A stretch of 64,000 bases of DNA from Hemerocallis citrina (taxonomy: Eukaryota > Streptophyta > Magnoliopsida > Asparagales > Asphodelaceae): the NCBI GenBank assembly GCA_017893485.1, contig CM030366.1, positions 48,544,283 to 48,608,282 of the forward strand, in the 5' to 3' direction. Below are positions 12,216 through 23,860 of this stretch, one piece after another; positions within the stretch are counted from its first letter, which is position 1, and every line of letters begins with the position of its first letter. The notes under the pieces are model-generated. The model was not told the origin of the DNA. It searched no databases and worked only from the letters and a program-made list of their open reading frames with translations. The translations under genes and the position numbers were made by a program.

Positions 12216-12770
12216 AAGAACCCTGTGGTCTCGGTGACATTCTCAGACAAAGACCTAGAAGGCATCCGAACGCTCCACTGTGATGCGTTCGTAATTAGTC
12301 TCCACATGGCCAACCACGAGGTGTGCCAAATCCTTGTCGACAATGGCAGTTCCGTCAATATCCACTTCCTGGAAGCCTTCCAAGGCCTCAAACTTTCTCG
12401 AGATCATCTCAAGCCTGCCGAATACAAACTCCACGAGTTCTCTAGGGTTCCAGTCCCAATTGAAGGAATAGTCACTCTTGTGACCGCAAGAAAAATCCTG
12501 ACTACCCGGATAGAGGCAATGGACTTCATGGTCGTCGATGTGAAGGCTACTTACCATGCTATCCTGGGTCGACTAGGCCTAGCAATAATTCATGTCATAC
12601 CCTCAGTCTTTCACATGAAAATGAAGTTTCCAACATCTGCAGGGGTAGGAGAAGTCAAAGAAAACCAAGAGACAGCTCGGAGGTGCTACACAACAACAAT
12701 GGGGGGCTCGGTCCTCCCACTTGAAGCATTAGAGCTCCCCAACGGAACAGTCAAGTCCTTTCCGAACTAG
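12216..12770 (+). pseudogene. Tat-type retroviral aspartic protease segment
   Basis: Open frame of about 180 codons with VTFSDKDLEGI at its start, then ILVDNGSSVNI, the plant Tat form of the catalytic D-T/N-G-S motif, and a downstream LGRLGLA-type segment matching the second conserved protease loop. The catalytic Asp is kept. It normally cuts the Gag-Pol polyprotein. It is in the same region as gag but disconnected by stops. The frame ends at 12770 without any RT homology following, so the pol genes are deleted rather than shifted. Confidence 0.75.
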
Positions 12771-13056
12771 TTAATGAACTCAAGGAGATTCCCCTCCTCG
12801 GGAAAAGCGAACTTGGAATACTGAGCATCAAATAAAGTTCCACGAGGGTGCCTAACACCCTCTCATAGAAATATGTTTTCAGTTTTCAATAAGGCCGTCA
12901 CTAGCGATATGGCCAAAGCATGTAATAAAGGCTCGCACCATTGATGCAGCCACTTAGTTTATTTCAATAAAAATTAGCTTTTTTCTTTTAAAAATCATTG
13001 AATTGGCCTCATGTCTTTCTCCCTGAATCACATCTACGACTCGCTAAACGGTAAGT
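12771..13056. other. Non-coding spacer after protease (Tat element)
   Basis: No coding match. Several stop codons in all plus frames, then T-rich sequence. This is where RT would start in a complete element. Confidence 0.6.
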
Positions 13057-13690
13057 TTGGAGTCCAGCTTGTCCCCCAGGGCTACTCCCACAACTTGCTA
13101 GGATCAAAAGACGAGTTTGGAGTCCAACACTTGGTTCGACGCTACTTTAGCCACTTGCAAACAACCAAGTTTCGAGTAGCTCACCATTTGGAATTGCTCC
13201 TACAACTCGTTGAAACCCCCAAAAGGCGAGTTTGGAGTCCAACACTTGGTTCGACGTTGCTTTTGTCGCTTGCAAACAAGCAAGTGCGGAGCAGCTCACC
13301 ATTCGGAATTGCTCCCACAACTCGTTGAAACCCCCAAACAATATGTTTGGAGTCCAACACTTGGTTTGACGCCGCTTTAGCCGCTTGCAAAAAAGCAAGT
13401 GCGGCGCAACAAACCATTCGGAATTGCTCCTACAACTCGTTGAAACCCCCAAAAGGAGAGTACGGAGTCCAACACTTGGTTCAACGTCGCTTGCACATAA
13501 GCAAGTGCAGAGCAGCTCACCATTCGGAATGGCTCCAACAACTCGTTGAAACTCCCAAACAAAAAGTTTGGAGTCCAACACTTGGTTCGACGCCTCTTTA
13601 GCCACATGTAAATAAGTAAGTGCGAAGCAGCTCACCATTCGGAACTGCTCTTACAGCTCGTTGATAACTCCGAAACAACTAGTTTGAAGT
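13057..13690. repeat. Tandem repeat block 1 of the Tat element, 115 bp unit, ~5 copies
   Basis: The landmark GTTTGGAGTCCAACACTTGG recurs at about 13113, 13228, 13343, 13458 (spacing 115) and 13563 (105). Each unit also has TCACCATTCGGAATTGCTCC and ACTCGTTGAAACCCCC. Both strands stay open for over 100 codons only because the units lack stops; this is not a gene. Confidence 0.93.
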
Positions 13691-14088
13691 TCACAATAAT
13701 AGTTCGAAATTGCCCTCACAGCTTGCAAATGTGCGGTTTTGGGGCTCGGAGCGACCATTCATACTACTCACACTATTGGTTAAATTTTGCAACAAGCAAG
13801 TTCAAAGATCAGCTCTTTCCCAGGGGTATCTCCAAAATTTTACTCGAACATACTAATTCTAGGGCCTAGCTCGCCCCTGGAGCTGCTCCTTCGGCTAGAC
13901 AACTCTCATCAATGAGTTCTGTGCTTAGCTCCTCTTCCGAGCCATACCAGCAACTCCCTAACTCTAAGCAATGGTGTTGGAGCCCAGCTCTTCCGAAGAG
14001 CTTCTCATGCAACCGATTCAGCTTCAAGCATTAGATATGGCATCAACCCCCTCCTCGGGTTTCTTCTACAAATTTGCCTGGCTCAAAA
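13691..14088. other. Diverged repeat-like spacer
   Basis: Carries weak echoes of block 1 and block 2 (AGTTCGAAATTGCCC, CAAGCAAGTTCAAAG, GAGCCCAGCTCTTCC) without a clean period. No coding signal. Confidence 0.5.
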
Positions 14089-14914
14089 GTCAAGTTCGGA
14101 GCTCAACTCTCCCCTAGAGTTGCTCCTCAAACTCGCCCCCCGAACGGCTCTCTCCTGGAGCCTGGTGATGCTCTTCGCTCCGCTTGCATCCTGAGCGGCC
14201 TTCTTCCAAGCAAGTTCTGTAGTGCCCCGAGTTTTCATTATGATTTCTCAGAAATACGTGGCACAATTTTTGGCATCTACCTCAATGTAATAATAAACAT
14301 AGCCAAACACAGAAAAAAATTTCAACTTTTATTACAAAATTTCTTTACAACGCACAACGGAAAATAAACACCTTGAATTACAATTTCTTTCTTTTACAAC
14401 ACATTCTTTTACAGATTTCATAAGCTACATTATCATTCTACTACATGCATCTAAATTCCAAGCTATAGGTACCTACCTGTAAAACATGAGGCTAGAGATA
14501 ACCCTAACCCCCAAAACTACAAGGGTCGGCCATAATGGTGTGAGTGACATCGAAAGAAATACATTTTAAATAAAACATAAATGATAAATTCGTAATCAAC
14601 ACATACCAACAGTAGTAACGAATGGAAATGAAATAACAATGAATAAAGCATGAAAACATCAAGTGAAACTAGACTAAATGTCAAGTGTAGGTAAACATGA
14701 AATAAACATACATAAAACCAAGTCAAAAAAACACAAATGCAGTATGATGACTCTCTAATGCATACTTGTCAGATTCTATGCATTCCATACTATATAGGTC
14801 CGGTGCAAGCCCTTATCGTTCTTCATTTAATAGGGTTAGATCCCTCGTTATGCAACTAATCCTACAACGATGACTACTATGAGATTTAGATAAACTGTGA
14901 GTATCTGTCCCATG

Positions 14915-15165
14915 CCTTGATAATTCTGGAGGTCAATATCTATCCACAGATAATTTCGGAGACTATTTCACTCACACCTGGGAATTTTTTAGAATACCCC
15001 ACACCGCAAGCTATGGCGCCTCATCACAGGAATACCCTATGAGCGTTGCCTCGTCCCCGATAATTCCGGAGATCAATCCCACACCGCAGGTAATTCCGGA
15101 GGCTATTTCACTCATACCTCGATAATTTCAAGGATTATCTCACACCGCAGATCATACTGAGGTCC
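14915..15165. repeat. Degenerate short repeats in solo LTR C
   Basis: Repeated GATAATTCCGGAG and CTATTTCACTCATACCT-type segments, roughly 50-60 bp apart, in the LTR region equivalent to the GATGTCCCATGATGAGTC segment of the Tekay LTR. Confidence 0.65.
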
Positions 15166-16102
15166 ATAACCCATGTTTCCACTCTTTTCATCATATCACC
15201 ATCTAGTGCCCGTCCTTATCTTATTAAGTCAATTAATTAATTATAAATCTCCTAGAGTTGGTGTACCCTACCGAACTTAGCTCAACTGATCAACAATCAA
15301 GACCACAACTAGCCAAACCACAAAATCTCAACTGCCGGTGACTAGGGTCTCACTCACCCTGTAAAGACTCACAACTCAACTATTCAAACAACTCTTTCAT
15401 TTAAAACTTTTAATTTCATTATCAATTCGTTCATGATTAGAAAACTTCTTAAACATCAATTAATCCAAATCCATCCGGAAACCAACAAATTTCCAGAACT
15501 GAAATAAGGTATTAAATGCATTAAATAACTGAGAATCATATTTTTAAGTCGTAGAAAATCACATAACATCAATTCCTTCGAAAACCGTATATATTTTACT
15601 TTATAAAGCCATGGAAATAAAATTTAAATCCTATTATAATCAAAATATAACTTCCTGTAAAATACTATAATCTATAGCAAAAACTTCATCTAAAATAGTA
15701 GATCAATATCCATAAGTTCAAAGAAATAGTCGTTCGAGAAAACAACAGGAAACTCAACAAAATACTCAACACAACAGCTGACGGTCGACTGTCAAAATAG
15801 TTCAAAAAATGATGGTCGAATGTCAAGATCAATTTAAAAAACCCAAGAACTGCCAGTCGACCGTCACCCACAGTTCAAAACAGGGCAATCGACCGACATG
15901 TTCGAAAATTTGCAGCTTTAATATTCGTGCATTTTTTAACTGATACTTCGTTAACCTTTGTAAAATCATAAATTTGTAAAACAAAATTCCTGAGATGATC
16001 AAATACAATTTGTCTAACATACTGGAGTTTATAAATCATATCAAAACCTTATCAATTTCACAAAAGAGCCATTTTTCATTAAAAACTTCTTCAACATCAG
16101 AA

Positions 16103-16105
<3 letters not shown>

Positions 16106-16148
<43 letters not shown>
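16106..16148. repeat. (TG)n microsatellite
   Basis: About 21 uninterrupted TG units inside solo LTR C. Confidence 0.97.
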
Positions 16149-16149
<1 letters not shown>

Positions 16150-18228
16150 CATGCATTAGTTAAGGTATTAAAGTCCATCAAATCTGAGTAGTATAATGTT
16201 TATTTAAATCTCAGTATGAAAATAAATCAAAACCCAATCAAAAACTTCACAAAATACAAAAAATCAAGTTTCGGCTATACATCAACATACCCGAAATCAA
16301 AAACCCCCTTTTCACTTCAAGATTTGATCTTTTGATTCTAAAAACCTCTTTGCAACTTGTTATACACATACCCCAACTGATTACATTAGTTTACCCCTTG
16401 ATTACTGGCATCTACAACACTTTTTCTTCAAGTTTCACCCATCAAAACACCATAACAGATCATATATATAACATACATAGTAAAGAACCCTTCTTTATTC
16501 ACTTTTATGCAAATTACATCATACAACTCATTATAAACCATCAAATCAGCAAGAACATGAGATAAAGCAACATACCCATGATTTATATTAGGTTCTTTAA
16601 TATTTTTAAGTCATCTATATAGAATTTTAATCATCAATAGTATAGTTTTCATGAAAAGTTAAATCTTTATTCATCCATCCATCCAACCATCAAAAATTCA
16701 TTGTATTATCATGCAATCTTCTAACATGCTCTAATAGTCAAATCATCACATACAACATGCATAGAATAGTAAGAAAGCAAACATATATCACTCACCTTAT
16801 TGAAGAATCAACCGAAATAATAAAATGAATAAGAAAAGTTCTTCCATTCGCAAGAAATCCAAGATCCTCGCATCGAAATTTCAAGAAATCAATAATAAAG
16901 AAAACCCTTTGTTTTGTGCAGCAAAGAGACCGCTGCAACTTCTCTTTTAATAGGTCGGAATTCAGGCAGTAGGGTTTTGAGAAAATTTAGCAAATTATCC
17001 CTTTAGAATATATCTTTACATATATACCAAATCTATTAGAACAAAAGTTAAACTCTTTACCTCTTAGTTGGCTAGCCATCATGCTCAGCCCATAAAACTG
17101 AAAATCTGGAGTTTTTACTCCAAGTGGTAATTTTGCACAAAAACCCATCTTTTTGTAATATTTGCAAATATGCCAAATAAATATCAAAAAATTCCAGAAA
17201 ATTCATAAATAATACATAATACTAGAAATTAGTTTTTCCCAAAATAATTTATGACTTTGAACTTCCCAAGAAAATATTTGCACGTGTAAAAGATAAATTT
17301 CAGAAAAATATTTATTAAATCACAAAAATCATTTTAATTCATTTATTAACGTCAAAAACATTATTTAAAAATCTAGGGTATTACAAGTTCGGAGCTCAAC
17401 TCTCCTCTAGGTTGCTCCTCAAACTCGCCCTCCCAAACAGCTCTCTCATAAAGCCCTGGTGATGCTCTTAGCTCCGCTCGCCTCCTGAGCGGCCTTCTTC
17501 CAAGCAAATTCGGAGCACAACTCACCCCTATAGTTGCTCCTCAAAATTTGCCTCCTGAACAGTTCTCTCCTAGAGCCCGGTGATGCTCTTCGCTCTGCTC
17601 GCCTCCCGAGCAGCCTTCTTTTAAACGAGTTCGGAGCTCAACTCACCCCTATAGCTGCTCCTCAAACTTGCCTCCCGAATGGCACTCTCCTAAAGCCAGG
17701 TGATGCTCTTCATCCTGCTCGGCTCCCGAGCGATCTTCATATAAACGAGTCCGGAGCACAACTCACCCCTATAGTTGCTCCTCAAAACTTACCTCCCGAA
17801 CGGTTCTCTCCTGGATCCCGGTGATGCTCTTTGCTCCACTTGCCTCCCTAGCGGCCTTCTTCTAAACGATTTCGGAGCTCAACTCACCCTATATTTGCTC
17901 CTCAAGCTTGCCTCCCGAATGGCTCTCTCCTAGAGCCTGGTGATGCTCTCCGTCCCACTCGCCTCCCGAGCGATCTTCATCTAAACAAGTTCGGAGCTTA
18001 ACTCACCCCTATAGTTGCTCCTCAAAACTTTTCTCCCGAATGGCTCTTCTAGAGCCTGGTGATGCTCTTCGTCCCGCTCGCCTCCCGAGCGATCTTCATC
18101 TAAACGAGTTCGGAGCTCAACTCACCCTTATAGTTGCTCCTCAAACTTGCCTCCCAAACGGCTCTCTCTTAGAGCCTGGTGATGCTCTGCGCTCTGCTCA
18201 CTTTCCAAGTGCCCTTTTCCCAAAAGAG

Positions 18229-18479
18229 TTTAGATCCTAACTCGTCTAGAGATGCTCCCTAAAACTCACCTCCAAGAACGAATCTCCCCAAGAGTCATAC
18301 AAAGCTCTTCCCAAACTTCATGGAGGCAAAGATATTGCTGGTCTATTTTGACCATGAACAAGGATGATTCTTCAACTGAATTTTGAAGAGAAATTGCTTT
18401 GAGTCAGCTTCGAAATGAGGGGTCAAATGCCCCGATCGGACCTCTGTAGCTCTGGTACAAGCTGGTTACAACACAGCTG
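18229..18479. other. Spacer between repeat blocks 2 and 3
   Basis: Low-copy sequence of the Tat element with no coding signal. Confidence 0.5.
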
Positions 18480-20005
18480 CTCCGAGCCAACAAAAAGTTG
18501 ACCAGGTCAATGGGTCATTGATCAAAGTGCCATGTGTTGGCACACCGAAGCATTGAGGCATTTCAGAGTCGCGCACTGAGAAAACGTGCCCCAGATCATG
18601 AAAAAGCCAAAAAACAGTCAACGGCCATGTGTCAGCATGCAGAACCATCGCGATCGATCGGTGGCATGCGCCGAACAAAGCTGCCCCCGATCGAGAAATG
18701 AGAGAAAAGCTCTGCCTCCCGATGCGAGCTTTATTCTCATCAGTGGCCCAAATTTCGCCATGTCACCTGATTGCTCTCTTTTCTTAGTGCCTTGGCGCGT
18801 GCGCTCAATCGTGATCAACAGCCCAGACTTTGCCACATCATCAGCTTAAAAAAGCACATGTATGGTGCATGCAGTGCCGAGCAAATGTGTCTTCGAATTG
18901 AAAATGGTGAAATATATATTTGCTCCCGATCTGTGCTCGAACCTGATCGACGGTTGAGATTTGCCAAAAAGTCAACGGTCAACGTTGACCTAGTCAACGG
19001 TCAAACGTTGACCGCCACGTGTCGACCATCTAAAGCATCGCTGAAGTTCGGTGGCACGCACCGAACAAACCTGCCCCCGAAATGGAAAATGGTAAAAAAA
19101 TTTCTCCTCCCGATCCATGCTCGATCCTGATCGACGATTAAGATTTGCTCCAAAAAAGGGGGGAGGGGGTCAACAGTCAACGTTGACCGGGTCAACGATC
19201 AATTGACCGCCACGTGTCAGCACATCGAACCATCGCGATCGATCGGTGGCACAGCGCCGAACTAAGTGCCCCCAATCGTGAAATGAGAGAAGAATTCGGC
19301 CTCCCGATTCGCTCTCGATGGTGATTAGTGGTCCAGATCGAGCCATGTCGCCTCCTAATCAGATCCTCTCATCATGGCCGCTCGATCTCATCAGTGGGCA
19401 AGCTCGATGGTGATCAACGGCTCCGATCGAGCTAGGTCGGCCCCTCTTGTAATGCCTCGATTTTTCATTTAATGAAAAATTATTTTATTTTGCATGTAGT
19501 GTGCACGTGTAATATTTTTAGTTGAATTAAATCTTATAATTATTTTCATTATGATGACTATAGATATTTAAATATGTGCTTTTAATTATTTTATACAAAG
19601 CCTTCTTTCAATTAGACAAAAAGCCTTTTTCTTAAAGCCCAAAAATTCAATTCAATTATAATTTTTATAATTATTATTTTGGCCCAAAAACTAAAGCCCA
19701 TGAGCTATTTTATTTTTAAATACAACTTGTCATGTAGAACACAATTTAAAGATTATTTTTTATACAAAATTTAATGTACAAATTTTTATGGAGACCAAGT
19801 TGCATGCACGTGCGTGGCACGTACACGTGCACAAGCACACTTGCATGATCGGATTGCATTTTGGAGGGAATGGGAAAATTTTGAGTGGGATCATGGTGGA
19901 GTGGTTACTTGATCATGGGTAGTTAGTGTAACTCCTCCTTAGATCTAAGCCATTTGTTCCTAACTCCTACTTCAATCCTAGCCATCCATTCTCCTATTTT
20001 TTTAG

Positions 20006-20013
20006 TATAAATA
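20006..20013 (+). promoter_or_regulatory. TATA box of the Tekay 5' LTR
   Basis: TATAAATA followed by a run of 16 C (20014-20029). The 3' LTR has the same box at 28909-28916 followed by 12 C, so the C tract is length-variable. Transcription would start some 30 bp downstream. Confidence 0.7.
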
Positions 20014-20950
20014 CCCCCCCCCCCCCCCCTTTGGCTAGTATTCTTGTGCAAATCATTTCTTCCAAACCTATAGTTAAAATACAAGTATCTAGTAGTTAGT
20101 AAGAGAGTAAAAGATTGAGAGATTGTGTGGGATTTTTGCTTGCATCATGAAGGAGGAGAGGCCGGTTTCATCTAGGATGAGTGCTCTCAGTTTGGGCATT
20201 GTGGAGTACTCGAGTTGGCTTGTGCGCGCGGAGGAGCATTCGTTTGCAAGGACATTCGTCTAGGAGGTTGCTAATTGTACTTTTCTTCAATAAGGTGGGT
20301 AAATTTTCCCTATTTCTAAATAGGAATGCATGCTAGATTTAATTAGAAGAATGATGCATGAAAATGATTAATAAGAGTGCGCATTTAATTGAAAAATTGA
20401 CTTATTGATTGATTGATATATGGATGTGCAATTGTATGTGGTTCTATTAGTAAAGGCAAAATTATGTGTGAATTGATTGTAGCCATAAATTATTGAAGAA
20501 AGTTTCATTATCTACATCACAAATTATGTACACAAAAGTTAGTAGATTAACCATGCTACTTTATGTGTTTAAATGAATCTTTGTGTTGTATTGAAATAAA
20601 CGAATTAAAATATAGATTTGTATGTTTGGTAAAAGATTAAAAATAGAGAATTAATGTGAAGAATTGCTAGTGAAGGGATTTGAGATGTTAATTGTTAAGA
20701 AATGTCGAAAAGAAGAAATGTGGTAGTTATAATGTAGAATTCGAATTTAATTGTATGAAAAATATGTTTTAATTGTTGAAAAAATTATTTTCTACATACT
20801 GGTATGTAAATTATGTGAGGAAGAATCAATCTGGAATTTTTCAGTAATTTTTATAAAGCCAAAGTGAAATGAAGACTAGTTGAACATCGAAACGTTTTAA
20901 TAGCAGAGAGAATCGATCTAAATAAATTTCGAGTTGTAACTTTGACAAAC

Positions 20951-21195
20951 TGAGCGCGTAGCTCAAGTGGTCAGGACGGCTCTAATCGCTATAGTATAGG
21001 CTCACGGGTCTGAGGTTATTGGTTTGAATCCCCGGGCTGCCATACTTTTGTTTCATTTTAAAAAATATATATATAGACAGTGGCCGAGAGCATTTAATGC
21101 TCTCAGCGCCAACTTCTAACGCAAAGGGCACTCGGCCTATTGGTTTGTGCCTTCGGTTTGCTTCCCTGTGGTCGCTGGTTCGACCTTGGCTTTCG
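20951..21195 (+). other. tRNA-like module(s) with pol III A- and B-box motifs inside the LTR
   Basis: TAGCTCAAGTGG at 20959-20970 fits the A box and GGTTTGAATCC at 21021-21031 is one base from the B box; the 3' LTR copy (29859-29870, 29921-29931) has a perfect GGTTCGAATCC, followed by CCGGGCTGCCA. A second tRNA-like stretch follows, ending in GCTGGTTCGACCTTGG (about 21175-21190). The 5' half cannot pair with the GGGCTGCC end as an acceptor stem, so this is tRNA-derived or tRNA-like, not a working tRNA gene. Confidence 0.5.
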
Positions 21196-21197
21196 GC

Positions 21198-21900
21198 TGT
21201 TGTTTATGTATGGGAAAAACACTTTTTTTGGGGGGTTTTTAATGGTCAAAAAATATGGAAAAAATATATTTATTATCTTAAAAATATGTGGAGCTTATGA
21301 AAAATAATTTGAGAATTATTTTACATAGAATAAAATATGATTTGAGAATAAATGTGCAAATAGAACTATGATTCTACATATATGTTTTTGTGAAAATTAT
21401 ATCTTACAAAAAGAACTTGAAATGAAGGATTAGAAAATTAATATGGCAAAGAAAGAAATTATTTTTTGATGTGATGTAAATTATTCTCATTTGAGAATAG
21501 TGTGGAAATTATAAAGTGTAAATGTCCACCTTTGATTGAATAATTAGTGATGTTGTTTATGTGTGGGAAGAACAATTTTTTAGGGGTTTTTAATGGTCAA
21601 AAAATATGGAAAAAATATATTTATTATCTTAAAAATATGTGGAGCTTATGAAAAATAATTTGAGAATTATTTTACATAGAATAAAATATGATTTGAGAAT
21701 AAATGTGCAAATAGAACTATGATTCTACATCTATGTTTTTGTGAAAATTATATCTTACAAAAAAAACTTGAAATGAAGGATTAGAAAATTAATATGGCAA
21801 AGAAAGAAATTATTTTTGATGTGATGTAAATTATTCTCATTTGAGAATAGTGTGGAAATTATGAAGTGTAAATGTCCACCTTTGATTGAATAATTAGTGA
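21198..21900 (+). repeat. Tandem duplication of ~352 bp, present only in the 5' LTR
   Basis: Unit 1 is 21198-21550 and unit 2 is 21551-21900, both starting TGTTGTTTATGTxTGGGAA. The two units are almost identical. The 3' LTR has a single unit (30098 to about 30446). A third TGTTGTTTATG at 21901 starts the flanking sequence. Confidence 0.93.
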
Positions 21901-23136
21901 TGTTGTTTATGTGAAAATAACATTTCATGAGTTACATGATGAATAGTTGAATTTCATATATATTTATGGACTATTGAACGATTTAGAAATCATGATTGGA
22001 AAAGAAATATTTTTGAGTATGACAACTCAACATGTGAACTTATGAGTTGGAAACACTCAACTTTAGAATTTCTGAATGGGAATTGAAACAAAAGAGTAGC
22101 TAAGTCTCCCCCGGCATTTGGAAAGAAATGAAATGAAATTTGAAATAAAAGGCCAAGGTTGGTCATGTTGAATGAATGAATAAGTCCGGTTTAGTGGAGA
22201 GGCTAACTCTAGTGCTTTGATTGTGTTCATGATTCTATTTCATTAGAATTAAGGATTAGTTACATAGTGAAGACGTGATGAAAGTAAGAGAAAAACATTG
22301 AGTATGAGGGCCACTGGATCAGCGGCGAGAGCGTATCCCAGGATGTCCCATGATGAGTCAGGGCGAGGATACTGCTCCAGAGTACCGTCCCGGTGGCGAC
22401 GCTCGTGGGATGTTTGAAGACTACCGGTGGTGTCATGTCTATGGTAGGAGCTGAATTTTCACAGGATGCCTGCACGATGAGTCATGTGCCAGTGCGTTAG
22501 GATTCCCTCCAGGGCGCCTAGACATGAGTTCGTAGGTCAGATAACATCTAGGATACTTACCGTAGTTACAGTAGTAGATTAAGTCATAACGAGGGATTGA
22601 ACCCTACAAAGATGAAGAACAATTAAGGGCTTGCCCTCGGACCTATGTAGTATGGGATGCATAGAATCTGAACAAGTGTGCATTAGTGTCATGTAATATA
22701 AATAACTGCATTAAGGACTAAGTGCACAATCACAACACGACATCCATAGGGTAGTCCCTTTAGTTTGACATGTAACAAGTTTGTGTTTGTTAAATATGGA
22801 AAATAAGTTATACTATTTCTGGCATAGACAGGATGGTCGTGTATAATGTTCGTCGGTTGAATAAACTGACGTACCCACAGTCTTATATGCAGGTAAGTGA
22901 CATGATAAAGATTAAAGAGGAACAGATGCTTAAAGATTATTCAATGTTGTTGTACATTTATTTCAATGTTGTAAATTTTACTTCCGCTGTGCAATGTAAA
23001 GTGTAATGTTTTTATGTAAACTCTGATGTAAAGTGAAAAGTTCAAATTTTCTTGTAAAATTGTACTAAATGAAGTGGAAAGATCCTGTAGAACATCTCGA
23101 ATTCAGTTGTATTTGGGATTCGGGGCGTTACAGAGC

Positions 23137-23148
23137 GGTATCAGAGCC
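23137..23148 (+). other. Primer-binding site (tRNA-iMet) of the Tekay element
   Basis: GGTATCAGAGCC, four bases after the LTR, complementary to the 3' end of initiator tRNA-Met apart from the first base (C instead of T at 23136). Confidence 0.85.
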
Positions 23149-23291
23149 ACGCTTCACACTTGTACAAATTTATAAGGAACGACACCCTAGAAGTGGACAT
23201 TAGAGTATGTGTTTGAGTCTAGAGATTTAAATGTAAGTAACTTACATTTGTGTTGCTCTATGACTTATGCTTTTTCCTCTCTATTTCTAAG

Positions 23292-23714
23292 ATGGCTGAT
23301 CACTTCGACCCTGCTGGAGACGACGACTGGCATATCATCGAGGAAGAGTACCATCCTGGACAGGTAGATTCCGAGGACGAGTACTATCCAGGGCAAGCAG
23401 ATTCTAACGGAAAAGAATGGCCTGAATCTCGAGAGATCACCCCACCTCCGGATTCATCTGATGACTCTTCTGACGAAGAAGAAGAACCAGTTCCAAATAG
23501 TCTTGTGACATCTCTTCAGAGGTAGGTAGAAACACTGTGGGAGAGAGTCGGATTATTGGAGGCTCAATTGGCAAAGCGCAAGGATGAATTTTCAGTTCTC
23601 AGTCATCGTGTATGGGAACTCGAGAAGAGGAAGAATTTGACCGATGTGCTGAAGGAAGAAGTTGATGAACTACGGGAAGAACTTCGAGAAGCGAAGAGGA
23701 ACCGTAGGAGTTAG
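23292..23714 (+). pseudogene. Small ORF upstream of gag (acidic, coiled-coil), one nonsense codon
   Basis: 140 codons from ATG at 23292 to TAG at 23712, with one in-frame TAG at 23523 (codon 78). The N-terminal half is very acidic (Asp/Glu/Ser runs, EEEYHPGQ and DEYYPGQ as a short repeat); the C-terminal half is a charged, heptad-like helix (LEAQLAKRKDEF, ELEKRKNL, ELREELREAKR) likely to form a coiled coil. It lies between the primer-binding site and gag, about 150 bp before the gag ATG. I do not recognise the family. It could be a regulatory leader protein or an upstream ORF that limits gag translation. The internal TAG is at a site where CAG would fit. Confidence 0.5.
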
Positions 23715-23860
23715 ACTATTGTAGCTTCTACTATCTTTCATTCTGATGTCAAGAAATGTTTTTCAATTCGAATGTATAAAGTTTGGAATTCAATGAAATG
23801 CAAGTTAATTTAAAATTCATGTCCTATACTTCGAATTTAATGGATCTTTTGCATCAGAAT

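Larger units (their letters stand above)
14218..17385 (-). mobile_element. Solo LTR C, Tekay-related, minus strand
   Basis: Plus-strand ends are TGTAGTGCCCCGAG and GGGTATTACA, flanked by a perfect AGTTC duplication (14213-14217 and 17386-17390). On the minus strand it starts TGTAATACCCTAGATTTTT and ends CTCGGGGCACTACA, like the Tekay LTR at 19448. The stretch 14805-14850 is a reverse match to Tekay LTR positions near 22570-22640. Length is 3,168 bp. No gene inside. Confidence 0.92.
14089..18228. repeat. Tandem repeat block 2 of the Tat element, ~120 bp unit, ~8 copies, split by solo LTR C
   Basis: The landmark TTCGGAGCTCAACTCACCCC recurs at 14095, then 17388, 17509, 17630, 17750, 17871, 17990 and 18109 (spacing 119-121). 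Units contain CCTCCCGAACGGCTCTCTCC and GAGCCTGGTGATGCTCTTCG. Solo LTR C (14218-17385) separates the first unit from the rest. Confidence 0.93.
19448..23132 (+). repeat. 5' LTR of the Tekay-like element
   Basis: 3,685 bp, about 354 bp longer than the 3' LTR because 21198-21900 is a tandem duplication of a segment present once in the 3' LTR. It contains a TATA box, a C16 tract and tRNA-like modules. No gene. Confidence 0.95.

Noticed and set aside
13147..13638. 163-codon minus-strand ORF with internal amino-acid repeats
   Set aside because: It is a read-through of the 115 bp tandem repeat. The unit is not a multiple of three and other frames are equally open.
14089..18228. Regularly spaced repeats that could suggest a CRISPR array
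   Set aside because: Units are contiguous ~120 bp satellites without distinct spacers, in a eukaryotic retrotransposon.
18586..19195. ORFs of 60-119 codons
   Set aside because: They are shadows of tandem repeat block 3, open in several frames and without a recognisable domain.
20951..21041. Functional tRNA gene in the Tekay LTR
   Set aside because: A- and B-box-like motifs and a GGGCTGCCA tail are present, but no 5' half pairs with it to form an acceptor stem and no clear anticodon arm is seen.
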